A DNA stretch of 64,000 nucleotides from NCBI GenBank assembly GCA_015680685.1, contig MNCI01000987.1, positions 8,915 through 72,914 on the forward strand, in the 5' to 3' direction. Numbering within the stretch: the stretch's first letter is position 1; every line of letters begins with the position of its first letter. Shown one piece after another: positions 24,400 to 35,049 of this stretch. Position numbers and translations under genes: made by a program. This DNA is from Gnetum montanum. Lineage: Eukaryota; Streptophyta; Gnetopsida; Gnetales; Gnetaceae. The notes beneath the pieces are model-generated. The model saw only the letters and a program-made list of their open reading frames with translations. It was not told the origin of the DNA and searched no databases.

Positions 24400-24992
24400 T
24401 AACTGGCTTGACTAGCTAAATTTGTATAAGTAGGGTATGCAAGCCTAGCTTGAGCAAGTTGGGTGACGTGTGCAACTGTGCAGTGACAGGTAGCGTGACT
24501 GAAAGGGAGCATAATTAACTGTAGCGTGTGTAAGCCAGCGTGAGAAAGACTGGGCAGCATGTGCAACTGTGTAGTGTGTGCACTTTTACGAGGGAGGTAC
24601 AGCGTACAGCATGTCTACGCTTAAAAATATAGCATGTGCACACTGGGATCAAAGGCACAGCATGTGTACGTTGAGGATAGGGCACAACGTCAAAAGACAA
24701 GGTAGTATGTTGAAAGACAAGGCACATCATCTATAGACAGAACACAACGTCTAGGGCAGAAGGTAATGTCCAAAGGCAAAGGACAACATGTGGACGCTGA
24801 GGCCCATGTGTGGATGTTGAGGAGGATGCGGCGTATAAATGCTGAAGAGAGGGCAGTGTATGGATGTTGGACAATAGGCAACATATGGACGCTAGGCCAG
24901 TAGCAACTGGTAGACACTGGACATTAGATGCTGGATGCTAGATGCTGGATAGTGGGGAATGTGATAGCGTGTGTATGGAACGTAAAAAGAGT
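24400..24992 (-). repeat. Element B leader with degenerate short repeats
   Basis: Between the primer-binding site and gag, words such as AGCATGTGTACG, ACATGTGGACGCTGAGG and GATGCTGGATGCTAG recur every 20-35 bp in imperfect copies. No coding domain is recognised; the short minus-strand frames here are repeat-derived. Confidence 0.6.
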
Positions 24993-25012
24993 GGCCCTCC
25001 TTCTAGCACCAA
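24993..25012 (-). promoter_or_regulatory. Primer-binding site of element B
   Basis: The minus strand next to the 5' LTR reads TTGGTGCTAGAAGGAGGGCC. It closely matches element F's site at 57337-57355 (TTGGCGCTAGAAGGAGGGC). The LTR's terminal bases appear deleted here: the left LTR has a further TGTGTTG at this end. Confidence 0.75.
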
Positions 25013-26857
25013 TCCGAAATCGTTGACGTAAGGCTGGAGGAAAAAAAATGAACGCTGAAAGATCCCTGGAGAGACACAGATGACCCTACCTTCATGCGAG
25101 GGTAAGCTGGAAAAACAAAGGCAGAGTGCCTTGGATGGTCTGCGCGCAGATCAACTAAGGACTTCCCCAAGTGTACGCTATGGCTAGCACTAGGGTTATC
25201 ATAAATAGTGTAAACAGAATGTAAACGGAATGCAAATAGCAACACGAAATGCAAACAGAGCGCATAGCATAAACAGAGATTAAATTGTAAAGGAAGCGTA
25301 AATAGAGCTATATTGTAAAAAAAATCTCAATAGATTAAACAATATGAATGGAAGACAATAATGAAACTGTATTGTATTAATTGACAAAATGTTTACCAGT
25401 CAAAACGTAGTTGCGTGTCTAGATTGCAAGTCATACATTAAGCACCGATGTGAGGTGTTTGCAGGAATTGGCGATCATGTGCTCCTGGGCTCAAGATTAC
25501 TGGTTTTCTTACTTCAAAATTGCCAACCTCACTTATGTTAATGAATAGGATATTTATACATTTTGCTAGGCTTAGAAGTAGGATTTGCCAATGAGATCAA
25601 TGGCTGTGAGACAAGAGAAAAATAGATTGTGTGATAGGTGTACATGGGAAGACTACATTCTAGACTAGATGCACTATATCTTACAATCATCAGCTAGCTT
25701 ATGCCCATGGAAGTAGCGTAAGAGCTTGAAAATCTCACATATGGTGAGGCTTACAATGAAAATTTACAATGGATTCCAAGAGGGATTGATGTCGGCTCGC
25801 TTGAAACTTCATGATCCTTTGAATCAGCTACTACAGGATGTCAATTTGAATGGTTTCGTGGTTTTTTGAGGTGTCTCTACTTCACCAGGGCTTCCTATGT
25901 GAGTTAATTTGGTCCTGGTGTGTCCTCAACATGTGTCAAAAGTGCTTTTTCTTGGTTGTGACCAGTGCTCACGCTGGGCTCACGTTGCCAGTGTGACCTC
26001 AGCGTGACCAACTGGAAGTGACACATTTTGAGCTGAATCTTGACCTCTGACACCTGTTCTTTGAGGTGCAACTACTGCCTACTCTCTAGGGTGGCTTGGG
26101 TGCTAAATTTGAATATGTTCTTGCATCGATTTAAGCCACTTTTGATAGGTCACACTGGGCTCACGTTGTCAGTGTGACCTCAACGTGACTCCAGCATGAC
26201 CTTAGCATGACCTAGACAAAATGCCATGTTTCATGCCCAAATTTTGATTTTCTTGAGCCTATGAACAAGTAGAACTATTGCCTATCCTTGGGGGTTGAGT
26301 TGATGTTAAAAATTGTGCTTAAAACTGCTTGATTTGACCTATTTTTTTGGTCACACTGGGCTCATGCTGTCAGCATGACCCCTGCAGGAGTAAACAAATC
26401 ATATGATTTTGAGCTTAATTTTCGAGGTTTTGGAGGCTGAGAGCTGCAATGAACATCAATGAAGCTCGAGGGAAGTTTGCGTGCTCAAATTTAGACTGTT
26501 TGGACTTGGTTTTAGGGCTCTGAAAGTTGATCAAGTTGTATTCACCTTGTACTCACGTTGGGTAGCGTGACCTCAGCGTGAGTGGCAAGATTCATGCAAT
26601 TTTGACTTGAAATCTTGGGTTCAGGGTGCTAAAGCTCAGAGTGATCATCAGTGGGCCCCAAAGGAAGCCTTGCTCATTCAAATTAGGATCATTTTTTACC
26701 TGATTTTGAAATTATCAGGGTTGTTACGTGAGGGCAAGTTAGCTTGACAATATGAGCATGAGTTTCATGCCTTAGTCAAGTTTTTTCCTGCCAAAACTGA
26801 AGAAGCTCCGAATTGTTCTCATTTCAAAGTGTTGAGCTGAAATTTTGTGGTGTTTCA
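25013..26857 (-). repeat. Element B 5' LTR (right copy)
   Basis: This copy matches 7512-9386 and contains the minus-strand promoter element TATAAATA at 25551-25558. It includes the same series of roughly 200-bp units with GTGACC-rich blocks (near 25970, 26150, 26350 and 26555). The block near 26350 is shorter than its left counterpart near 8865, where extra GACCCCA units are present. Confidence 0.88.
25551..25558 (-). promoter_or_regulatory. TATA box of element B
   Basis: TATAAATA on the minus strand, inside the 5' LTR and conserved in the 3' LTR at 8057-8064. Its position inside the LTR is suitable for driving the element's RNA. Confidence 0.5.
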
Positions 26858-26862
26858 ATAGT
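26858..26862. repeat. Target-site duplication of element B (right)
   Basis: ATAGT, matching ATAAT at 7507-7511 at four of five bases. Element A sequence resumes here. Confidence 0.6.
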
Positions 26863-27091
26863 ACTCATGGGTCTAGTAGTGAGGTTGGGAAGCAAATGAC
26901 TAGGAGAGTCACGTGGAGAGATTGGTTGCTACATGTAGTATCCATATGGGTCAGGTTGACGGTAAGGGTACTATTGGCATGGTGGTGGCATTCCCCATGA
27001 TTGTGGGTGCTTCCATTGTTGATACTACTCATTTGGTTGTGGTGGAGTTCCACTTGAATAATACATCAAGGGTTGGTGAAACTACCGTGGG

Positions 27092-28655
27092 TTACCTTGG
27101 GGATAAGGTAACCTTTAGGGTGTTTACCTTCTGTTTAATCGTGGGTTGAGTGCATAAACATCCCTTAGGATGGTCATATTGGCATATCTCACATCCACCA
27201 TCATTGTCTATATTCAAATTCACAACCTCTTCGATGATGGTAACTTTGTCCTTACCTTTGTTACATGCATATTTAGCTTCTCTCTTTTTTCTCCTTTCTT
27301 GATCACTACCTTCCTCTCTAGACTCCTCTAGTATTTTAAGAACTGTTTGAAATCTATTATCTAGGGGGTTCCACATTTGGTCCACCTTTGCCGATACTTT
27401 CAATTTAGGTTTTTGAATGGGTAAGGTTTTCCTATTCACCATCTCTTCAAGTGGTGAATCTTCTTCATCTTCAAAAAATCTAACTCCCTTCTTTCGGAGG
27501 AAAGGATCTCTATTATATTCTTCCACACTCTCTCTTTTCTTTAACTCACCTTCCTCTTTAGAAACTTGCTCCAACAATATTTTTACTTGATGGGCCCTAA
27601 GCTCAGATAGCCTTCCTTAAGCATAAGTCCCGAGGGTTCTTCGCATTTCATATCTAAGCCCATCTATGAGATGGCATAGTTGTTCCCTTTGCGAGTAACC
27701 ATGGTTGGGGCAGTGATGTAATAGTGCATAATATCAGCCCATGGTAGCATCCAAGGGTTCATGTCCTCCTTGTTTCCATCCTTGGATTTGCTTCGAAAGT
27801 TGGACACTCAAGAGTATGTTTGATACTTATCATTTAATAGTTCTACCATGGTACTCCATCAACGAATGGATTCTAGTTCTAAGGACTAGTACCAGATTTT
27901 TTCTTCCTTGATTAGTGTCTGTGGAAACAACCTAAGTTTTTGCCACTCATTTTCTACGTTTTGCAAGGTACATACATCGTGAAATGCTTGCAAATGATTT
28001 TGAGGATCAACATTGTATCCCCCTTCAAATCATGGGATATTGTTCATGTCCAATCTTTTGATCCTACTATCTTTTTGGTGCCTTGTTGAGATTCCAATAG
28101 CCTCAGTTATATTTAGCATACTTCGAGTAGCGAGTAGGGGTTCATTGTGATCATACTATCTATGGTGTCTATGATGCCTATGTTGTTCCCTACTCTCCCT
28201 CCTTTCATGATGAGTTTCTCTAGAATGCCCTCATCCCCTTTCTTGGTTGCTTTGTCTATGATTCCTATTTCACTTACCATTATCCTTAGGGTCTTTTTCC
28301 TAGTGACTACATCTAGATCCTAAAGGAGAGGGTGAAGGGGATGATGAAGATGAAGAAGAAGGAGGACTGTCACCATGATGGTTCCTACTTCCTTCTCTTT
28401 GGTGGTCATGGCCTCGATCACAATTACGATTGGAATGTCCATCTTTGTTATGTGTTCGTGTTCCTTTTTTAGATCCTTTGTGTTTGTCAGTACCAGAATC
28501 CAGGTTATGGATAGTTGAGTGAAGATTTTGATACACAACCCTTGATCGAAGTCAACGGGAGGAACATCCTTGTGTGGGAGACTTCCTAAGGCAGGTTCAC
28601 CACCCTCATTTTCACTTATGACATGTGGGACATTTTGAGACAACTTCTCTTTCAT
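27092..28655 (-). pseudogene. Element A gag
   Basis: The N-terminal part (28655-28300) contains an arginine/serine/histidine-rich region followed by SPPSSSSSSSPSPSPLGSR, resembling a serine-arginine tract. A capsid-like part follows (28290-27580) with HGYSQREQLCHLIDGL near 27680. The C-terminal block (27577-27092) has LEQVSKEEGELKKRESVEE, ISAKVD-like and WNPLDNRFQTVLKILEES segments, and ends with the finger CEICQYDHPKGC. Element E's gag aligns in the same order, with the same finger type. Stops occur in the middle part. The segment 26863-27090 is the downstream linker, cut by element B. Confidence 0.8.
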
Positions 28656-29147
28656 GGATTCATAACATCTCTCCTATTGTAGATCCCTTTGATGTTGTGC
28701 CTCTATGGGTCATTACTCTCTTGAGTCATGATCATGCACAACATACTCTACCTATAAGTGCTGCATACCAATTCATGTGAGATCATGAAGGAGCATGCCT
28801 GGGACTAAGCAATCAAGAGGTAACACTATGTTAACTTCTAAATCATGTCAATGTAGTTGTTTATCCTGGTGGAGGATAAAGGTAAATTTTTGTATATACT
28901 CATCAGGATGAATGTATACCATGAGAAACTATTGAGGGATTGCTAGATTATCATGTGTACTACACCTCCAATTGTTCTCTGTATCAAACCCAGGTAGTGA
29001 AACACTCTCGTAAGAAGAAGGATACATAATTTTCTATTTTGTGTGCAATACTTTTTGTTACACTATTTGTAAGATAACCAACCCTAAGTGTTTGTTCCAA
29101 CAATGTGAAGATTTCCTAAGTTCTAGCTAGCGCACAATCAACAAAGT

Positions 29148-29165
29148 CCTTGGCAATGGCACCAA
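29148..29165 (-). promoter_or_regulatory. Primer-binding site of element A
   Basis: The minus strand directly inside the 5' LTR reads TTGGTGCCATTGCCAAGG. Element E has TTGGCACCGTTACCAAGGA at the same place. Both look like decayed forms of the TGGCGCCGTTGCCGG site known from plant Athila elements. Confidence 0.75.
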
Positions 29166-30010
29166 TAATGAGCAGTGAGGTATCCCTATGCTCAACCATA
29201 CGAATATGAGCATACATGCATGATCCGGTTGAATTCCAAGGACTAAGTGCTTATGCACCTTTACAGACCCAGACAAGTTAGTCAATCGTTGTCTTCCCAA
29301 GCTTACTCGTATAGCGCGATTGTATGGTTAAGTAAACTTGAGGTATATGATTTTTATATATTTTTATGCTTTATTTCCTAGTGCTAAAAAGGGAGAAGTG
29401 AACTAATTAAGTAACCAATTTAATTTAACTAATTGACTATGCTTTAACTTTTCCTAACACTAGCATCTGTTCCCACATGCTATCCACATCCTGAACTAGT
29501 GCAACACTACTGGGATTACCAAATGCTAATTGTTACTAGGTTACCAAGTGTTCCACACATGCTTGAAGTGGTTGTACTAAGTGTGCTTACTTGGGGGAGT
29601 TAACAAGGGAAGAGAGAGAACATTGATTAACTAAGGAAAGCATTAAATAACTGTAAATAACATTAAATAAGCAATTCTGAATACTACAAGGTTTATCACA
29701 AAGTTTGTCTTTATTTCTGGCCACAAGGTGTGCTTAGGTACACAATGCTCGAATAAATATCCATTCGCTTTATGACACCTATTGTGGGCACTCAGAAATA
29801 ATTCTAACTCTGAGAAGAAAAAAGGCAAGAGTTTGGGTAAGGGACTAAGACTAATTAACTAACTATTACCAAACCAAGTGTGCTCACCTCTTATTTATAG
29901 GTAACAAGATAGGATCCGATATCGGATGTTCGATATCGCTTGGAAGGCTCTGATATCACATACCTGATATCGTGAATTCAATATCGTGGCCCTGATATTG
30001 TAGCTCATCA
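29166..30010 (-). repeat. Element A 5' LTR (right copy)
   Basis: On the minus strand it starts TGATGAGCTACAATATC and ends CTCATTA, where the expected final CA has changed to TA. TATAAATA lies at 29892-29899 (minus). Upstream of it, about five GATATC-type motifs recur within 80 bp. The copy is longer than the left one in this block. Confidence 0.88.
29892..29899 (-). promoter_or_regulatory. TATA box of element A
   Basis: TATAAATA on the minus strand, about 110 bp into the 5' LTR, conserved at 1510-1517 and, in the same context (CCTATAAATA), in element C at 36819-36826. Confidence 0.55.
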
Positions 30011-30015
30011 AATGG
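30011..30015. repeat. Target-site duplication of element A (right)
   Basis: AATGG, identical to 777-781. Confidence 0.85.
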
Positions 30016-31724
30016 AAACTATATAGTTAGAAAAACATTCAAATAATGATAATGATCTAGACAAAGAAAGTGTAATAAACATGTCTTGATACTCTTTACT
30101 CTAATTAAGTTATGTGAAATGATAAAATATTCTTCTCATATGTTGAGCTTATTATTAAGTTTAACTATACTACATTTAAGAAATTTATGTACATCTCTTG
30201 TACTTTTTGACTACATTTAAGGACTTCATGCACATCTTTTATACTTTTTCATAATATGACTCCATTAGGATTTCTCACTAGAGGATTTTTTAGTCTAAAG
30301 CTTCTAATTCATAAATCAATTAAACATTTTGTAAAAACTTACAACTATTTTCTAGATTTTACAAGCTTTAACCGATTTCCCACTTTTATTGTGGTAGATA
30401 CATATTTGTATAGATAAACCATATATACTATATTTTATATTTCATATTTAGTGTTTCTACATCAAATTCATTAAGATTTTATCCTTCATTTTTGTAGATT
30501 CAATGGGTTTACTATCAAATTTAGGTAAAACCAGGACTAATTTTAAATTGCAACTCATCATTTTCAAGAAAAATTTTAAACTTTAGATTACAAGCATGAT
30601 GCTGTCAGCTTCTTTAGGAAAACTATCTCAACTTGGATAGGAGTTATTGTTACTTCTAAAGTTATTTGGCTTTTACATGGGTTTAAAAAATTGGTAAGTC
30701 TTTTGGTATCTTATGTATCAATTTCTTTAATTTTAACATACATTTTGGCATGGTATTTTTATTTTCAAATACATTATTAATCAATGTAGACCTTTACCAA
30801 TTGGTGGTTCATGATTCTCTAAGCATCATGCCTAGGCTTATTACAAGTTGCAAGTAATCACATGTGGTACTATTAGGAAAAGCAACATTCTTTTTTGATA
30901 AATTTGATAATAGGAGATAATAATAAAATTATTGTGGGAATTATGGACCTAAATAATATTTAGAAATTAACTTATATGAATAATTGTCATTGTGAGTTAT
31001 AGTATAAGTTAGAAAATCATGGTGATAATGAATGCCAACAATGGTTGTACTTGCACATTACTTACAATTCTTAGGTAAAGCTATTGGAATGAGTGGTCCA
31101 ATCATTAATGATTATATATTTCATTTAAGTTTACAATTACTACACCATGTGAAGTTTGTAGTTAGTATTAACTTGCATATATCAAAATTTCACCACTCAT
31201 TATCATCATTTTATTCGGTTAGAGAATGTGTGATATTGCATGTCAAACCACCTTAGTTAAAGCAGAACTATTATTAATTTATTATGTATTTAGAAATAAA
31301 GCTTTGTGTTATTATTATTTTTTAAAGTTCATAAATTCTTTGTGAAGAGTGAATATGTTGACTAAGCAATATAAATAGTATTGAAGATGAATACCACATA
31401 TTTCTTCTACATTTGAGTGTATTAGACATAGGTGGAATATCCTAGTTGCAAACTTGGTGATTTGTTATGAGTATTATTAATAACATTTGGTAATTTTCTT
31501 AATGATGTTCTAAAAACTCATAACATGTACATTTCTACTATTTAATATATTCAAAGGATTTATGGATGTAATAAAATTTTAGTTTTATANAAATATATTC
31601 AAAGGATTTATGGATGTAATAAAATTTTAGTTTTATAAATTTAATATCTTAAAATAGGATTTAGTTTAATTTTTAAGTTAATTATAATTGGTGGTTGGAT
31701 GTATATTTGATTAGACCTCAATCA
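30016..31724. other. AT-rich stretch without recognisable genes
   Basis: No conserved domain, RNA gene or LTR is visible in either strand. A 45-bp sequence around TTCAAAGGATTTATGGATG is repeated on both sides of a single N at 31590, again suggesting an unmerged contig overlap. Confidence 0.5.
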
Positions 31725-32485
31725 CAACTTCAACAAGACTTGGAAAATGTAATTATAATTACATTTTTAGATAAGGAAAATGAAAGATATTTGGATAGCT
31801 CCTACATTACCTAAAATTCCTATTTTTTTATGGTGTCTTATTCATCAAGGTTTTCCTATCAACACTCATCTTAAACATATGAGAAATGTTTCTCTTTAAT
31901 GTTCCCTTTATAGATGTGAAGACCCATTTTCTCATGTTTTATTAAGTGATGTTTGGAAATGGATATCCAAAATTTGTAACAACTTTCAATCAAGTATCAA
32001 TGAAGTTATTATTGGTGATCAACCTATTTTGTTTGCTTCATTTCTTTGTATTTGAAATTATCTTCAACCCCTTGTTCTCTATTCTATTCGAAAGCTTCGA
32101 TATCCAATTATTTTCCAATAGTAAGAGAATAACTTTGATCTTTCTTCAAATGTCAAATACCAAATTTTCAAAGGTGTCACTTTTTAGCTACAACTTTAAG
32201 TAAACAAGCATCATGTAAAAGTTGAATAATTAATTTATTTTCTACAATATTAATTTCTTTTTGTTTTCGAGGCTCAAGGATTGGAAGCTTTTAGCTTTTG
32301 CTACTATTTTTTTTTTATTTTTGATTAATGTATTCTTTTTTTTTCTAGAGAGAAGTTTCTCCTTCCCTTTACAAAAAAATCATTTACTAAGAAGTGAAAA
32401 CCTATGAGGGCACTTTTGAATAAGGGCAAGGCCTGATCCTTTTCCTATCCCAAAGGAAAGGTTTTTCAAAATTCATTATAAGGAT
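31725..32485 (+). mobile_element. L1-like LINE 3' fragment (plus strand)
   Basis: The fragment is a 5'-truncated LINE tail. It encodes part of the zinc-binding region that follows RT in plant L1 elements: ending in LPKIPIFLW, then HQGFPINTHLKHMRN. Stops interrupt it. About 760 bp match, in reverse orientation, 35050-35825, including the downstream GAGGGCACTTTTGAATAAGG block. No poly(A) tail is evident. Confidence 0.65.
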
Positions 32486-34000
32486 GAAAACTTGGAAAGG
32501 GATTGACAAAACTATTGGGCTTTTTATTTAGACTTTCCCTTTAATGATCTCATGTATTCTTATGCGTATTAGTAGTAAGTTTATATTTTATGGATTTATT
32601 GGCCCTATAACATCTTGTTTCCTAATATCCTAGTAATCATCAAATATATGTTACATTTAACATTATGCATACTAAACATGATAAGGAAAATACAAAAGGA
32701 AATGGTAAGAAACATTATTAATGATAAAATTAGGAAATAAATAAATATTCCTAGGTTATGGTTTAAGGGTTCATTATAATTATCTTCCTTTGACATCTAC
32801 CCCTTGGAGGCAATTAAGCATTGCCACCACTATTAGGCCTACACCTAGTAAAAAATGATGATTAGACCCTTCCTTGTCTTATTTCACTTGACACTTATTA
32901 CTTATCTCTACCATATCTATAACCACCACTACAACTCCATGCTAGCTCAACCTCTAAGCATTGGATATAAATACCTTACATCAAACCCCCAAAGATTACC
33001 TTAAGAGATATGTTCATTATTACAACGTGTTTGTCTATGATAATGATACCATTTGGGAATGGAAATATGATAATTTTTTTATGAGTTCTATAAATATGTA
33101 GATCTTTCTCTCTTTATGATAGCTTTGAACTATTCTAAGAAATTGAACAATTTAAGTTCTCTCTTAAAGTTACTTTTAACTACACTAATTATATTTAGTT
33201 CTACTCTTAATTTTTACTTCCAAACTTCTCACATACTCTTATTACTCTTAATTATTCTAATACAAATTGCTCTAAATTAATTCTAAACTCATTAACATTC
33301 TTTAATAGATATTTCAAATTAAATTTTCATAAAAGATATTTAGATTCAAGATGTTATTAAATATTAAATATCAATTGAAAAATTTCAACAAATATTATTG
33401 AAAGAAATATTTTAAGCCTAGCTTCATCCATCAATTCACATATAACTAAGCACGAATTTTGAAAGCAAGTAGACTTTCCAAAGGGATTTCTATTAATTCT
33501 AAGATCACTTTCTAACTCTTTTAAATAAAGGATTTACTATAGACCACTAGTACATCATGAGTTGCTCTATTAGCACACACTAGCAAGTAGTTTACATCTA
33601 TGCTTTTAAGCCATTTTTAGTCATGCACAAATAGCTTTTTAACTTGTGTTATCTTTTCTTTCAAAAATTTGAATTGGGGAGACCTCAATGTGACTCATGC
33701 TAAGATTGTAGCCTAGGTATAATTGCCTAGTATTTAGGTTGTGTCCTACTTCCATCCTCAATTTTTGATAATTAACATTCAATGTGACTTGTGCTCCATT
33801 TATAGTTACTTAGTAACCAAAATTTTAATATAATAAGTATTTATCATGACTCATAATGCCTTCATGACTAATCAAACTTACATTTTCTTCATCTACTTAC
33901 ACCATCATCCATCTAAATTTTAGCCTAATTTTTATCTTTGTTTCACAGTTTATTAAATCATTTAATCTCTCTATCTTTCATTTTTACAAGACATTATGGA
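32486..34000. other. AT-rich stretch without recognisable genes
   Basis: I see only short random frames, no repeats with clear borders and no RNA gene. Confidence 0.5.
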
Positions 34001-34019
34001 TTCTCAAGTCTAGTCTAAA

Positions 34020-34990
34020 CTTTATTAATGAATCACCTAAGATGGACCTTTTAGTCTAGCACATCAAGTCTTAGATGAGTCTTTTACTAATTTGGTTGAT
34101 ATTTCATATCTTTATGATCTTATATTGGCTATCTCTCTTTATGAGGATGATATCATCACTAAATCTCTTTTGAACTTCTTTAATCACAAATCCTTCTTAA
34201 CTAATGATCCTTTCATTAAGTTAAAAATCACTATTCACAAAGGAGTTGAAGAGACTCTTTTACTAGGGACATGACCCCTTGAAGATTTTCAACAATATAT
34301 CTTAATAACTCTTTAGAACAATTCTATTCCTTTTTCTTAAAGCTATGATAATATACCCAATCTTGACTTATTTCTAATTTAACAGAACATCATTCTAGAA
34401 GAAGAATCAAAATCTAAGTAAAAAGCTCATAAAATCAAATATAACATTGTCTTGACTATCAAGGAAGAAATCACCATACTTTATAATATAAGTTTCATCT
34501 GTCTTGATGACTTTTCTTAATTAGTATCCAACATGGGTATTTTTTCCAAGAAAAATAGGGGTATCTACATTCGGATAAACTTTTAGAATCTCAATAAATT
34601 CATTCTTAAAAATGACTTTTTTCTCTTGAACATAGATTAGCTCATTAACACCATGATTGGTAATGGTCTTTTATCTTTCATGGATGGTTTTTTTTGTTAT
34701 ATTTAAATTTAGATAAATCTTTAATATTAGTAATATTCCACTTTTATGATACCTTGGGGTAGCTTCTACTACACTAAGATCTCCTTTTGCCTTAAAAATA
34801 CTAAAGTAAGTTATGACCATATCATGATTTGCATCTTTATAGACACAAAATTTAAGATCGTCAATGACTATGTTGATGACTTAACTATGAAATGTTTGGA
34901 AGAACTATAACTATGATAATAACTTAACTAGGAGGATGTCATGTCGAAAAAAATGAATAATAATATTAAAAAAAATATTAGAATACATTA
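34020..34990 (+). pseudogene. Decayed Tat-like RT fragment
   Basis: A strongly eroded Ty3/gypsy pol segment is readable across frames. It shows KLKITIHKGVEETLLLGT before the RT, an NGLLSFMDGFF motif (near 34690), a PWGSFYYTK motif and YVDD (near 34880). The wording and YVDD variant agree with element B's RT, so it is a Tat-like relic. Stops are frequent and no LTRs are visible. It lies between the two LINE fragments. Confidence 0.6.
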
Positions 34991-35049
34991 GATCATTGAA
35001 GAGACAGTCTAAAGAAAACACCCAATCGTTTCAAGGATGCCTTTTTAGG

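Larger units (their letters stand above)
7512..26857 (-). mobile_element. Element B: Tat/Ogre-like Ty3/gypsy retrotransposon with an antisense intron-containing gene
   Basis: B spans about 19.3 kb on the minus strand. From its 5' end it carries an LTR (25013-26857), primer-binding site (24993-25012), repetitive leader, gag (24394-22226), protease (about 21600-20869), a 6.3-kb spacer, RT-RNase H (14474-12900), a second RNase H (12854-12420), integrase (about 12000-10890), a 1.5-kb 3' region and the 3' LTR (7512-9386). The extra RNase H between the normal one and integrase, the large size and the primer-binding site identify the Tat/Ogre group. The spacer carries a multi-exon gene on the opposite strand. 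All gag pieces lie in one frame and all pol pieces in one frame, broken only by stop codons. The element is therefore decayed but structurally complete. Confidence 0.88.
782..30010 (-). mobile_element. Element A: Athila-like Ty3/gypsy LTR retrotransposon, split by nested element B
   Basis: The element reads right to left: 5' LTR 29166-30010, primer-binding site, gag (28655-27092), protease, RT, RNase H and integrase (7506 to about 3600), an internal polypurine tract, a 1.9-kb 3' non-coding region and the 3' LTR (782-1600). A perfect AATGG duplication flanks it. Element B (7512-26857) interrupts it between gag and protease; without B it would be about 9.9 kb. The primer-binding site resembles the tRNA-Asp-type site of plant Athila elements, and the late internal PPT also fits Athila. 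All coding parts have stops or frameshifts, so it is not autonomous. Elements C and E are relatives: they share the gag zinc finger, protease flanks and LTR features. Assignment to Athila rather than a sister lineage is from motif memory. Confidence 0.88.
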
